From Streptomyces sp. NBC_00459 (GTDB lineage: Bacteria; Actinomycetota; Actinomycetes; Streptomycetales; Streptomycetaceae), in NCBI RefSeq assembly GCF_036013955.1, contig NZ_CP107903.1:7130001-7194000 (forward strand): 64,000 bases of DNA, given 5' to 3'. Position 1 is the stretch's first letter. Each line of letters begins with the position of its first letter. A program made the translations under genes and the position numbers. Positions 1 to 8,388 of the stretch are shown piece by piece. Under the pieces are notes generated by a model, which saw only the letters and a program-made list of their open reading frames with translations, did not search any database and was not told the origin of the DNA.

Positions 1-138
1 TGACGGTTCTGTCGGCGGGGGCGATCCGGCTCCCCGTGCCGTCGACGCCGTCAGCGCCAGCATGAGCATCAGAATCGGGATCAGGTGCAGGGGCGGCAAC
101 GGGCCCAGGCCCGCACGCACTCCTCGTTTCGCTCGCAT
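1..138 (-). CDS. N-terminal fragment of a secreted protein (probably M23-type peptidase)
   Basis: The gene runs off the left edge, so only the first 46 codons are visible. It reads leftward from an ATG at 136-138. The encoded start is a typical signal peptide: a basic n-region (MRAKRGVRAG), a hydrophobic stretch rich in L, I, M and A around residues 19-31, then an Ala/Ser/Thr region that could be cleaved before a Pro-rich segment. In Streptomyces chromosomes a secreted M23-family metallopeptidase is commonly encoded just upstream of and divergent from rpsB, which is the only basis for the family guess. No catalytic domain can be seen here. The divergent rpsB promoter region lies between 139 and 409. 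Confidence 0.5.
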   Translation of the reverse strand, partial: MRAKRGVRAGLGPLPPLHLIPILMLMLALTASTARGAGSPPPTEPS

Positions 139-409
139 GGGCGGATCCTGGCGTGATTCGGGATGGTCTGGGTGGGCCTGTGGATTACTGACCGGTTGTG
201 GATATCGGCGTCACCCGAGGCCTCGCGGGTCCCGTACACTTCCTTTGGCGATCCGGGTGACCGGGTCGACTTCGCACGCCCCGACATCAGGCCCCGTACA
301 GGGTGGGTGTCAACGCCTCTCGGTCCCTCGCGGCAAGGCGTATTCGGGCGTCAGGCGCGGGTGCCGTCCGGTACCCGCGGCACAACCGAGAAACACAAGG
401 AGAACGGCC

Positions 410-1333
410 ATGGCCGTCGTCACGATGCGGGAGCTGCTGGAAAGCGGCGTCCACTTCGGTCACCAGACCCGTCGTTGGAACCCGAAGATGAAGCGCTTCA
501 TCTTCACGGAGCGCAACGGCATCTACATCATCGACCTGCTCCAGTCGCTGTCGTACATCGACCGCGCCTACGAGTTCGTCAAGGAGACCGTCGCCCACGG
601 CGGCACGGTCATGTTCGTCGGCACGAAGAAGCAGGCGCAGGAGGCGATCGCCGAGCAGGCGACCCGCGTCGGCATGCCCTACGTCAACCAGCGTTGGCTG
701 GGCGGCATGCTCACCAACTTCTCGACCGTCTACAAGCGTCTGCAGCGCCTCAAGGAGCTTGAGCAGATCGACTTCGAGGACGTCGCCGCGTCCGGTCTCA
801 CCAAGAAGGAGCTTCTCGTGCTCTCGCGCGAGAAGGCCAAGCTGGAGAAGACCCTCGGTGGTATCCGCGAGATGTCCAAGGTGCCCAGCGCCGTCTGGAT
901 CGTGGACACCAAGAAGGAGCACATCGCGGTCGGTGAGGCCCGGAAGCTCAACATTCCGGTCGTCGCCATCCTCGACACCAACTGCGACCCCGACGAGGTC
1001 GACTACAAGATCCCGGGCAACGACGACGCGATCCGCTCCGTCACCCTGCTCACCCGCGTGATCGCCGACGCTGTCGCCGAGGGCCTCATCTCCCGTTCCG
1101 GCGTCAACACCGGTGACAAGGGCGAGAAGGTCGTCGCCGAGCCCCTCGCGGCCTGGGAGCGCGACCTCCTTGAGGGCGAGAAGAAGGCCGACGACGCCGA
1201 GGCGCCCGCCGCCGAGGCTGCTGCCGCCGAGGACGCTCCGGTCGAGGCCGCTGCCGAGGCCGAGGTCGCCGCTGAGGCCCCCGTCGAGGCGCCCGCTGCC
1301 GAGGCTCCGGCCGAGGCTGCCGAGCAGGCCTGA
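410..1333 (+). CDS. rpsB: 30S ribosomal protein S2
   Basis: S2 binds the small ribosomal subunit and helps recruit S1 and mRNA. The 307-residue product opens with MAVVTMRELLESGVHFGHQ, the hallmark N-terminus of bacterial S2, and contains FVGTKKQA and QRWLGGMLTNF. After about residue 255 there is a long Ala/Glu/Pro-rich tail typical of actinobacterial S2. The ATG at 410 is chosen because it is preceded by AAGGAG at 397-402 and matches the family start; the open frame extends upstream to 62 but that part looks noncoding. The 271-base gap before it (139-409) should hold the promoter and leader, but I see no convincing consensus. tsf follows 100 bases later across a hairpin. Confidence 0.98.
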   Translation: MAVVTMRELLESGVHFGHQTRRWNPKMKRFIFTERNGIYIIDLLQSLSYIDRAYEFVKETVAHGGTVMFVGTKKQAQEAIAEQATRVGMPYVNQRWLGGMLTNFSTVYKRLQRLKELEQIDFEDVAASGLTKKELLVLSREKAKLEKTLGGIREMSKVPSAVWIVDTKKEHIAVGEARKLNIPVVAILDTNCDPDEVDYKIPGNDDAIRSVTLLTRVIADAVAEGLISRSGVNTGDKGEKVVAEPLAAWERDLLEGEKKADDAEAPAAEAAAAEDAPVEAAAEAEVAAEAPVEAPAAEAPAEAAEQA

Positions 1334-1357
1334 CCCTCACCCCTTCGGGTTGTCGAG

Positions 1358-1388
1358 CGGCGGGGGCACCTCCATCGGGCCCCCGCCG
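1358..1388 (+). terminator. Hairpin between rpsB and tsf (attenuator or processing site)
   Basis: Perfect 10-bp inverted repeat CGGCGGGGGC / GCCCCCGCCG (1358-1367 and 1379-1388) with an 11-base loop, placed 24 bases after the rpsB stop and 45 bases before the tsf start. No U-tract follows. It may cause partial termination and lower tsf relative to rpsB, or protect the rpsB 3' end; this is inference. Confidence 0.55.
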
Positions 1389-1433
1389 TTCCATCCGCAG
1401 ATCTTTCAGACTTCGAGAGAGACTCCCAGAATC

Positions 1434-2270
1434 ATGGCGAACTACACCGCCGCCGACGTCAAGAAGCTCCGTGAGCTCACCGGCGCCGGCATGATGGACT
1501 GCAAGAAGGCGCTGGACGAGGCCGAGGGCGATGTCGACAAGGCCGTAGAGGCCCTGCGCATCAAGGGCCAGAAGGGCGTCGCCAAGCGCGAGGGCCGTTC
1601 CGCCGAGAACGGCGCGGTCGTCTCGATCATCGCCGACGACAACACCTCCGGTGTTCTCGTCGAGCTGAAGTGCGAGACGGACTTCGTCGCCAAGGGCGAG
1701 AAGTTCCAGGCTGCCGCGGGCGCGCTCGCCGAGCACGTCGCCAAGACCTCCCCGGCCGACCTGGAGGCCCTGCTGGCCTCCGAGATCGAGTCCGGCAAGA
1801 CGGTTCAGGCGTACGTCGACGAGGCCAACGCCAACCTGGGCGAGAAGATCGTCCTGGACCGCTTCGCGCAGTACGCGGACGGTTTCGTACTGGCGTACAT
1901 GCACCGCACGATGCCCGACCTGCCCCCGCAGATCGGTGTCCTCGTCGAGCTGGACAAGCCCAACGCCGAGGTCGCCAAGGGCATCGCCCAGCACATCGCC
2001 GCCTTCGCGCCGAAGTACCTCTCCAAGGAGGACGTGCCGGCCGAGGTCGTCGAGACCGAGCGCCGCGTCGCCGAGGAGACCACCCGCGCCGAGGGCAAGC
2101 CCGAGGCCGCCCTGCCGAAGATCGTCGAGGGTCGCCTCAACGGCTTCTTCAAGGACGCCACGCTGCTCGGCCAGCCGTACGCGCTGGACAACAAGAAGTC
2201 CGTCCAGAAGGTCCTGGACGAGGCCGGTGTCACCCTGAAGCGCTTCACGCGCATCAAGGTCGGCATCTGA
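1434..2270 (+). CDS. tsf: Translation elongation factor Ts
   Basis: EF-Ts is the guanine-nucleotide exchange factor for EF-Tu. The 278-residue product starts MANYTAADVKKLRELTGAGM and carries the two EF-Ts signatures: LRELTGAGMMDCKKAL near residue 12 and ELKCETDFVAKGE near residue 77. The ATG at 1434 gives the usual actinobacterial N-terminus; the open frame reaches further upstream through noncoding sequence. It is encoded directly after rpsB, the near-universal bacterial arrangement. A strong stem-loop at 2383-2438 separates it from pyrH. Confidence 0.98.
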   Translation: MANYTAADVKKLRELTGAGMMDCKKALDEAEGDVDKAVEALRIKGQKGVAKREGRSAENGAVVSIIADDNTSGVLVELKCETDFVAKGEKFQAAAGALAEHVAKTSPADLEALLASEIESGKTVQAYVDEANANLGEKIVLDRFAQYADGFVLAYMHRTMPDLPPQIGVLVELDKPNAEVAKGIAQHIAAFAPKYLSKEDVPAEVVETERRVAEETTRAEGKPEAALPKIVEGRLNGFFKDATLLGQPYALDNKKSVQKVLDEAGVTLKRFTRIKVGI

Positions 2271-2382
2271 GTCCGTACCGCGATCGACGCGCGGCCCGCG
2301 TAGGGATACCTATAGGGTCGACGGCAGTCGCGCGCGTACGCCGTCACGCACGCGCGCGTGGCGGACGACAGCAGATCTGACG

Positions 2383-2438
2383 AGGAGGCCATTGCCGGAT
2401 ATGGGATGCGATCGACACCCCATCGGCAGTGGCCTCCT
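2383..2438 (+). terminator. Strong stem-loop between tsf and pyrH
   Basis: A 15-bp stem pairs AGGAGGCCATTGCCG (2383-2397) with CGGCAGTGGCCTCCT (2424-2438); the only imperfection is one G-U wobble. Inside it ATGGG and CCCAT can extend the pairing. A CTTCGTATGTGTG tail follows with a short pyrimidine start but no U-run, as is common in Streptomyces. It lies 36 bases before the pyrH start, so it ends or attenuates tsf transcription. Confidence 0.7.
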
Positions 2439-2473
2439 TCGTATGTGTGACACGTGAAGAGGCGAGATTCTCC

Positions 2474-3232
2474 ATGACCACCAAGGCCCAGAAGAGCGAC
2501 GACGGAAAAGTGCGCGGCCGGTACATGCTGAAGCTGTCCGGAGAGGCCTTCTCCGGTGGCGGGGGCCTGGGCGTCGACCCCGACGTGGTGCACAAGATTG
2601 CCCGTGAGATCGCTGCCGTCGTGCGCGACGGCTCCCAGATCGCCGTCGTCCTCGGCGGCGGCAACTTCTTTCGCGGCGCTGAACTCCAGCAACGCGGCAT
2701 GGACCGGGCCCGCTCGGACTACATGGGCATGCTCGGCACCGTCATGAACTGCCTCGCTCTCCAGGACTTCCTGGAGAAGGAGGGCATCGACAGCCGGGTC
2801 CAGACCGCCATCACCATGGGCCAGGTCGCCGAGCCGTACATCCCGCTGCGCGCCGTACGGCACCTGGAGAAGGGCCGTGTGGTCATCTTCGGTGCCGGTA
2901 TGGGCATGCCGTACTTCTCCACCGACACAACTGCCGCACAGCGCGCCCTGGAGATCGACGCCGAGGCGCTGCTGATGGGCAAGAACGGCGTGGACGGGGT
3001 CTACGACTCCGACCCGAAGACCAACCCCGAGGCCGTCAAGTTCGACTCGCTCGGCTACGGCGAGGTCATCACCCGGGACCTCAAGGTCGCCGACATGACC
3101 GCCATCACGCTGTGCCGTGACAACAAGCTCCCGATCCTCGTCTTCGAGCTTCTGACCGAGGGCAATATCGCGCGGGCCGTCAAGGGTGAGAAGATCGGCA
3201 CACTCGTCGGGGAACAGGGCAGCCGGGACTGA
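2474..3232 (+). CDS. pyrH: UMP kinase
   Basis: Phosphorylates UMP to UDP in pyrimidine nucleotide synthesis; bacterial UMP kinases are hexamers regulated by UTP and GTP. The product is about 252 residues of the amino-acid kinase fold. Visible signatures are YMLKLSGEAF (phosphate-binding lysine), AVVLGGGNFFRG, MGMLGTVMNCLALQ and AVRHLEKGRVVIFGAGMGMPYFSTDT. The ATG at 2474 is preferred: GTG 2429 lies inside the right arm of the upstream hairpin and its extension is not typical. A weak GAGGCGAG ribosome site lies upstream. The start is moderately certain because actinobacterial PyrH N-termini vary. frr follows 155 bases later. Confidence 0.96.
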   Translation: MTTKAQKSDDGKVRGRYMLKLSGEAFSGGGGLGVDPDVVHKIAREIAAVVRDGSQIAVVLGGGNFFRGAELQQRGMDRARSDYMGMLGTVMNCLALQDFLEKEGIDSRVQTAITMGQVAEPYIPLRAVRHLEKGRVVIFGAGMGMPYFSTDTTAAQRALEIDAEALLMGKNGVDGVYDSDPKTNPEAVKFDSLGYGEVITRDLKVADMTAITLCRDNKLPILVFELLTEGNIARAVKGEKIGTLVGEQGSRD

Positions 3233-3387
3233 CCGGGGATCAACCCTGCCCGGGGACGGACCCTGAGCGGGGGATGGACAATGTCCTGCCGGTCGGGAAC
3301 CGTGCAGGAAGAAGACGCGACGCAGCCGGCCGCCGACCCTGACCGAGAACAGCAGCCGGGCCTACTCAAGACACGCAGGAGCAAGTG

Positions 3388-3945
3388 GTGATCGAAGAGA
3401 CCCTCCTCGAGGCCGAGGAGAAGATGGAGAAGGCCGTCGTTGTCGCCAAGGAGGACTTCGCCGCGATCCGCACCGGCCGTGCGCACCCGGCGATGTTCAA
3501 CAAGATCGTGGCCGACTACTACGGCGCACTGACGCCGATCAACCAGCTGGCCTCGTTCTCCGTACCCGAACCGCGGATGGCCGTGGTGACCCCGTTCGAC
3601 AAGACCGCCATGCGCAACATCGAGCAGGCGATCCGCGATTCGGACCTCGGCGTCAACCCGAGCAACGACGGAAACATCATCCGCGTGGTGTTCCCCGAGC
3701 TCACCCAGGAACGCCGCAAGGACTACATCAAGGTGGCCCGGACCAAGGCCGAGGACTCCAAGATCTCGATCAGGGCCATCCGCCGCAAGGCCAAGGACAC
3801 CATCGACAAGTTCGTCAAGGACGGCGAGGTCGGCGAGGACGAGGGCCGTCGCGCGGAGAAGGAGCTCGACGACACCACCGCGAAGTACGTCGCGCAGGTG
3901 GACGAGCTCCTCAAGCACAAGGAAGCGGAGCTTCTCGAAGTCTGA
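3388..3945 (+). CDS. frr: Ribosome recycling factor
   Basis: RRF splits post-termination ribosomes together with EF-G. The 185-residue product begins MIEETLLEAEEKMEKAV and has the conserved FAAIRTGRAHPAMF and GNIIRVVFPELTQERR segments of the three-helix-bundle domain. Two adjacent GTG codons (3385, 3388) could start it. The second gives the family N-terminus MIEETL and is six bases from AGGAG at 3377-3381, so it is chosen. Its TGA overlaps the cdsA ATG (one shared base), indicating translational coupling. Confidence 0.97.
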   Translation: MIEETLLEAEEKMEKAVVVAKEDFAAIRTGRAHPAMFNKIVADYYGALTPINQLASFSVPEPRMAVVTPFDKTAMRNIEQAIRDSDLGVNPSNDGNIIRVVFPELTQERRKDYIKVARTKAEDSKISIRAIRRKAKDTIDKFVKDGEVGEDEGRRAEKELDDTTAKYVAQVDELLKHKEAELLEV

Positions 3946-5072
3946 TGAACGACTCTTCCTGGGGGGCGCCGCCCCACGCCGGGTACTGGGGGCCGTCCGA
4001 CGGAGGGCCTGTCCAGGGGGCTGCCCCGGCGGGTCCCGCATACGATGCGCACCACGCGCAGCAGACTCGCCCCATGCCCATCGTGCCCGACGTACCCGCA
4101 CATGGCGGACACCAGGATGACGACCGGGGGGCCGCTCGGCCGGGCGGCCCCTTGTTCCGCGACGAGATGCCGCAGGCACAGCCCTACGGGGCGGTGCCGC
4201 AGAAGCCGGATTCCATGCCCACGCCCGACGACGCCCAGCAGCCCGCCCCCGCCCCGCAGAAGAAGAGCGCGGGCCGGGACCTCGGCGCGGCCATAGGGGT
4301 CGGTGTCGGGCTCGGTGCGGTGATCATCGCGTCGCTGTTCGTCGTCAAGGCCGCCTTCGTCGGCGTGATCGCGGTCGCCGTCGTGGTCGGCCTGTGGGAA
4401 CTGACGTCCCGGCTCCAGGAGCGCAAGGGCATCAGAGCGCCGCTGGTGCCACTCGCGCTCGGCGGAGCCGCGATGGTCGTCGCCGGATACGTCCGGGGTC
4501 CCGAGGGCGCGTGGGTCGCGATGGCGCTCACCGCACTCGCGGTCCTGGTCTGGCGTATGACGGAACCTCCGGAGGGCTACCTCAGGGACGTCACGGCGGG
4601 TGTCTTCGCCGCCTTCTACGTCCCGTTCCTGGCCACGTTCGTCGCGATGATGCTCACCGCCGACGACGGTGCGCTGCGTGTCATGACGTTCCTGCTCCTG
4701 ACCGTCGTCAGCGACACCGGTGCCTACGCGATCGGCTGGCGTTTCGGCAAGCACAAGCTCGCCCCGCGCATCAGCCCCGGCAAGACCCGCGAGGGCCTGT
4801 TCGGCGCTGTCGCGTTCGCGATGGTGGCCGGCGCGCTGCTGATGGAGTTCGCGATCGACGACGGGACCTGGTGGCAGGGACTGGTGCTGGGCCTCGCGGT
4901 CGCGGTCAGTGCCACGCTCGGCGACCTCGGCGAGTCCATGATCAAGCGGGACCTGGGCATCAAGGACATGGGTACGCTGCTGCCGGGACACGGCGGCATC
5001 ATGGACCGGCTGGACTCGCTGCTTCCCACGGCTCCTGTCGTGTGGTTGCTGTTCGTCGCCTTCGTGGGCTGA
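3945..5072 (+). CDS. cdsA: Phosphatidate cytidylyltransferase (CDP-diglyceride synthase)
   Basis: Makes CDP-diacylglycerol from phosphatidic acid and CTP at the cytoplasmic membrane, the branch point for phosphatidylglycerol, cardiolipin and phosphatidylinositol. The 375-residue protein has a hydrophilic Pro/Gln-rich N-terminal extension (about 1-108) that is unusual for the family outside actinobacteria, then about eight membrane segments. The PROSITE-type CDS signature is intact at residues 331-357: SMIKRDLGIKDMG followed by LLPGHGGIMDRLD. A second conserved region, SDTGAYAIGWRFGKHKLAPR, starts near residue 256. The ATG overlaps the frr stop. Confidence 0.95.
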   Translation: MNDSSWGAPPHAGYWGPSDGGPVQGAAPAGPAYDAHHAQQTRPMPIVPDVPAHGGHQDDDRGAARPGGPLFRDEMPQAQPYGAVPQKPDSMPTPDDAQQPAPAPQKKSAGRDLGAAIGVGVGLGAVIIASLFVVKAAFVGVIAVAVVVGLWELTSRLQERKGIRAPLVPLALGGAAMVVAGYVRGPEGAWVAMALTALAVLVWRMTEPPEGYLRDVTAGVFAAFYVPFLATFVAMMLTADDGALRVMTFLLLTVVSDTGAYAIGWRFGKHKLAPRISPGKTREGLFGAVAFAMVAGALLMEFAIDDGTWWQGLVLGLAVAVSATLGDLGESMIKRDLGIKDMGTLLPGHGGIMDRLDSLLPTAPVVWLLFVAFVG

Positions 5073-5128
5073 GGTCGGTCAAAATGTTCCAGTACGGTCC
5101 GGGTTTCCTTTGAAACACCTACGTAGGC

Positions 5129-5156
5129 CTGAAACCACCCCTTTCGAACCTAAGAT
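5129..5156 (+). promoter_or_regulatory. Possible promoter for the coiled-coil gene
   Basis: CTGAAA (5129-5134) and TAAGAT (5151-5156) are spaced by 16 bases, resembling a vegetative -35/-10 pair. The likely start of transcription near 5163 is about 35 bases upstream of the ATG at 5198. Pattern match only. Confidence 0.3.
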
Positions 5157-5197
5157 CGACTTCAGTGCGGTCGATCCGTCCGGAAGGGGTGGCGTGC

Positions 5198-5869
5198 ATG
5201 TGGGGGCGTAGTCGTGCCAGACGCCAGCGGCAGGCCGAGGGGCTGGCAGCTGTCACCGGTCCCGTCGAGGCGGCCGACGCGGCTCACCAGGCTCTGCTGG
5301 AGCTGCGACGGGAGGTACGGGGCGAGCTGGCGCGGATCGAAGCGCTGCTCGATCAGGGCGACGGCCTGCCCTCGGACACCATCCGTGAGCAGACGAACGG
5401 GGCGATGAGTGTCTTCGCCGACCTGGACGGCGTGTCCCGGTACTACGACGAGATCCGTTCCGGAGCCGTCGAGGCCGCCGAGCAGGGCGTCGAGGCGGTC
5501 CTGCCCTGGCTGGAGGCGCTCGGGGGGCAGGTCAGGTCGATGACCGAGCTGGGGGAGACCTTCGCCGGAGTCGGCGAGTCCCTCGCCTATCTCCGTGAGC
5601 GCACCGAACGGCTGCGCACCGACCTGTTCCCGCTGCGCCAGGCGGCGCACGGCGCTCTGCGCGCAGCCCAGGACGAGCTGTCCGCCGCCCAGGGCGCCGA
5701 CGGCTGGCACGGCTGGCGGGCGGACCTCACCGCCCTGGGCGACCAGCTGACCGAACTGGACGGGGGCCGTGTCACACCGACGGCCCGACGCAAGGTCAGC
5801 GACCACTACCGCGAGCTGGAGCGGGAGGTGACGCAGCTGCGGGGGGTGATGGCTGCGGCGCCTCGGTGA
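5198..5869 (+). CDS. Hypothetical coiled-coil protein
   Basis: I do not recognise a named family. The 223-residue product is hydrophilic, has no signal peptide or membrane segment, and is dominated by Ala/Glu/Leu/Arg helices that should form coiled coils, for example around residues 18-55 and 100-160. The first residues (MWGRSRARRQRQ) are strongly basic. The ATG at 5198 is chosen over GTG 5165 because GGAAGGGG at 5182-5189 sits eight bases upstream. It sits alone between cdsA and rlmN. A structural or regulatory role is possible but nothing in the sequence fixes it. Confidence 0.7.
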   Translation: MWGRSRARRQRQAEGLAAVTGPVEAADAAHQALLELRREVRGELARIEALLDQGDGLPSDTIREQTNGAMSVFADLDGVSRYYDEIRSGAVEAAEQGVEAVLPWLEALGGQVRSMTELGETFAGVGESLAYLRERTERLRTDLFPLRQAAHGALRAAQDELSAAQGADGWHGWRADLTALGDQLTELDGGRVTPTARRKVSDHYRELEREVTQLRGVMAAAPR

Positions 5870-5968
5870 GCATGTGCGGGATGCGCTGAGCTGGGGTTTT
5901 GCAGTTTTCCCGAGGTTGTCCACAGGGCGGCGAGGGGCTGTCCGGATGTCTGAGACACTGGTATGGCC

Positions 5969-7075
5969 ATGCCTAAGCCCGGAGAACTCACATTCGTCGC
6001 CCCGCGCGGAGCCCAGAAGCCGCCGCGGCATCTTGCCGATCTCACGCCTGCCGAGCGTAAAGAGGCCGTTGCCGCGATCGGTGAGAAGCCGTTTCGTGCC
6101 AAGCAGCTCTCGCAGCACTACTTCGCGCGGTTCGCGCACGACCCTGCCGAGTGGACGGACATCCCGGCCGCCTCGCGCGGCAAGCTCCAGGAGGCGCTGC
6201 TTCCGGAGCTGATGACGGTCGTCCGCCATCTGTCGACCGACCAGGACACCACCCGCAAGACACTGTGGCGGATGGTCGACGGGACGCTCGTCGAGTCGGT
6301 GCTCATGCGGTACCCGGAGCGGGTGACCATGTGCATCAGCTCGCAGGCCGGGTGCGGGATGAACTGCCCGTTCTGCGCGACCGGACAGGCAGGGCTGGAC
6401 CGGAATCTGTCCACCGCCGAGATCGTGCACCAGATCGTCGACGGGATGCGTGCGCTTCGGGACGGGGAGATCCCCGGTGGGCCCGCGCGGCTCTCCAACA
6501 TTGTTTTCATGGGCATGGGCGAGCCCCTGGCCAACTACAAGCGCGTCGTCGGTGCCATCCGTGCCCTGACCGACCCCGCGCCGGACGGCATGGGGCTCTC
6601 GCAGCGTGGGATCACCGTCTCGACCGTCGGGTTGGTGCCGGCGATCAACCGGTTCTCCGACGAGGGCTTCAAGTGCCGGCTCGCGATCTCCCTGCACGCG
6701 CCCGACGACGAGCTGCGCGACACCCTCGTCCCCGTCAACACGCGGTGGAAGGTGCGGGAGGTTCTCGACGCCGGGTGGGAGTACGCGGCCAAGTCGGGGC
6801 GCCGGCTGTCCATCGAGTACGCGCTGATCCGGGACATCAACGACCAGGCCTGGCGCGGTGACCGCCTCGGGCGGCTGCTCAGGGGCAAGCCTGTGCACGT
6901 CAACCTGATCCCGCTGAACCCGACTCCGGGGTCCAAGTGGACCGCCTCGCGGCCCGAGGACGAGAAGGCGTTCGTCGAGGCGATCGCCGCGCACGGCGTG
7001 CCCGTGACCGTTCGGGACACCCGTGGGCAGGAGATCGACGGGGCGTGTGGCCAGCTCGCGGCCACCGAGCGGTAG
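5969..7075 (+). CDS. rlmN: 23S rRNA (adenine-2503 C2) methyltransferase, radical SAM
   Basis: RlmN methylates A2503 of 23S rRNA (and A37 of some tRNAs) by a radical SAM mechanism through a methyl-cysteine intermediate. The product is 368 residues from the ATG at 5969. An in-frame ATG at 5963 would add two residues; MPKPGELTF is the usual family start. The iron-sulfur motif CxxxCxxC is intact (C129, C133, C136, in GCGMNCPFCATGQAG), followed by FMGMGEPLANY and, near the C-terminus, GQEIDGACGQLA, whose Cys is the expected methyl-accepting residue. The coding region ends 29 bases before the TPP aptamer. Confidence 0.96.
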   Translation: MPKPGELTFVAPRGAQKPPRHLADLTPAERKEAVAAIGEKPFRAKQLSQHYFARFAHDPAEWTDIPAASRGKLQEALLPELMTVVRHLSTDQDTTRKTLWRMVDGTLVESVLMRYPERVTMCISSQAGCGMNCPFCATGQAGLDRNLSTAEIVHQIVDGMRALRDGEIPGGPARLSNIVFMGMGEPLANYKRVVGAIRALTDPAPDGMGLSQRGITVSTVGLVPAINRFSDEGFKCRLAISLHAPDDELRDTLVPVNTRWKVREVLDAGWEYAAKSGRRLSIEYALIRDINDQAWRGDRLGRLLRGKPVHVNLIPLNPTPGSKWTASRPEDEKAFVEAIAAHGVPVTVRDTRGQEIDGACGQLAATER

Positions 7076-7104
7076 TCTTACGCCGTACCTGCATATCTTC
7101 ATAT

Positions 7105-7195
7105 TCCGACAGGGGAGCGCCACAGCGCTGAGAGTGCGGGACAGACCGCAGACCCTCTGAACCTCGCCCAGGTCATTCTGGGTAGGAAGTTCGGT
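7105..7195 (+). promoter_or_regulatory. TPP riboswitch (THI box) aptamer
   Basis: The conserved THI-box blocks are all present in order: GGGGAGC (7112-7118), GCTGAGAGTGC (7127-7137), the pyrimidine-sensing block CAGACCCTCTGAACCT around 7149-7164, then GGTCATTCTGGGTAGGAAGTTCGG near 7171-7194. P1 can form between CCGA (7106-7109) and TCGG (7191-7194). It lies in the leader of the thiB operon, so thiamine pyrophosphate is expected to lower expression of the importer. Confidence 0.95.
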
Positions 7196-7213
7196 CATCA
7201 CTCAAGCTGTTGC

Positions 7214-7251
7214 GCCCTGCCCGGAACCCTTCACGGGGTCCCGGGCAGGGC
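7214..7251 (+). terminator. Riboswitch expression-platform terminator
   Basis: GCCCTGCCCGG (7214-7224) pairs perfectly with CCGGGCAGGGC (7241-7251); ACCC/GGGT inside can extend the stem, and a pyrimidine-rich GCGTCTCTTCCTGG follows. It begins 18 bases after the aptamer and ends 36 bases before the thiB start, so it is the expected TPP-controlled terminator. Confidence 0.75.
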
Positions 7252-7287
7252 CGCGTCTCTTCCTGGTCATCCCAGGAGGAAGCATTC

Positions 7288-8388
7288 GTGAGCACTACCA
7301 GTACCAAGAAGTCGAGCGCCGCCAAGAAGTTGCTGGTCCTCGCCGTCGGGCTCGGGATTGTCACGCTGTCCGCGTGCGGCTCGTCCGACGAGGGGACTTC
7401 CAGCGGGTCCAAGACCGTCACCCTCGTCAGCCATGACTCGTGGGCCGTGTCGAAGAGTGTCCTCGCCGCCTTCGAGAAGCAGTCCGGGTACACCGTCAAG
7501 GTCCTCAAGGACGGCGACGCCGGGCAGGCCGTCAACAAGGCGATCCTCACCAAGGACAACCCGCAGGGCGATGTCTTCTTCGGCGTCGACAACACCCTGC
7601 TCTCCCGGGCGCTCGACAACGGGCTGTTCCAGTCGTACGAGGTGAAGGACGCCGCCGCGATCCTGCCCGCGTACCGGACCGACGACGACAAGCACCGGGT
7701 CACGCCGATCGACACCGGTGACATCTGCGTCAACTACGACAAGGCCTGGTTCAGCGAGCACAAGCTGACCCCGCCCGAGTCCTTCGACGATCTGATCAAG
7801 CCCGCCTACAAGGATCTCCTCGTCACCGAGAACGCCTCCACCTCCTCGCCCGGACTCGGGTTCCTGCTCGGCAGCGCCGCCGAGTACGGCGATGACGGCT
7901 GGCAGGACTACTGGACGAAGCTCAAGGCCAACGGCGTGAAGGTCGTCGACGGCTGGGAGCAGGCGTACAACGAGGAGTTCTCCGGGTCGGCCGGCGGCAA
8001 GAAGGCCAAGGCCGACCGGCCGCTCGTCGTCTCGTACGCCTCCTCGCCGCCCGCCGAGGTGATCTTCGCCGACCCGAAGCCGACCACCGCTCCGACCGGC
8101 GTCGCGACCGGCACCTGCTTCCGGCAGATCGAGTACGCAGGGCTGCTCAGCAACGCCAGGAACAGCGAGGGCGGCAAGGCGCTGCTCGACTTCCTCGTCG
8201 GCAAGACCTTCCAGGAGGACATGCCGCTCAACATGTTCGTGTACCCCGTGCGGGAGGGCGCCGAGGTGCCCGCCGAGTTCACCGAGTTCGGGCCGCAGGC
8301 CAAGGACCCCGAGACCATGGAACCCGCGAAGATCGCCGAACACCGTGACCAGTGGGTCAAGTCGTGGACATCGCTCGTACTGAAGTAG
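7288..8388 (+). CDS. thiB: Thiamine ABC transporter substrate-binding lipoprotein
   Basis: Extracellular binding protein delivering thiamine or its phosphates to the adjacent permease. The 366-residue product starts at GTG 7288, seven bases after AGGAGGA at 7274-7280. A lipoprotein signal ends in the lipobox LSAC with the acylated Cys at residue 30. The mature part (SKTVTLVSHDSWAVS, DVFFGVDNTLLSRAL, GDICVNYDKAWF) resembles ThiB/TbpA-type proteins. Control by a TPP riboswitch gives the substrate. The start of thiP overlaps its 3' end, so the genes are co-translated. Confidence 0.9.
   Translation: MSTTSTKKSSAAKKLLVLAVGLGIVTLSACGSSDEGTSSGSKTVTLVSHDSWAVSKSVLAAFEKQSGYTVKVLKDGDAGQAVNKAILTKDNPQGDVFFGVDNTLLSRALDNGLFQSYEVKDAAAILPAYRTDDDKHRVTPIDTGDICVNYDKAWFSEHKLTPPESFDDLIKPAYKDLLVTENASTSSPGLGFLLGSAAEYGDDGWQDYWTKLKANGVKVVDGWEQAYNEEFSGSAGGKKAKADRPLVVSYASSPPAEVIFADPKPTTAPTGVATGTCFRQIEYAGLLSNARNSEGGKALLDFLVGKTFQEDMPLNMFVYPVREGAEVPAEFTEFGPQAKDPETMEPAKIAEHRDQWVKSWTSLVLK

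Noticed and set aside
62..409. Upstream extension of the rpsB frame
   Set aside because: No family similarity; the ATG at 410 has a strong ribosome site and the standard S2 N-terminus.
2429..2473. GTG start for pyrH at 2429
   Set aside because: Lies within the right arm of a strong hairpin and lacks a ribosome site.
3233..3387. Promoter search in the pyrH-frr gap
   Set aside because: No -35/-10 pair close enough to consensus to report.
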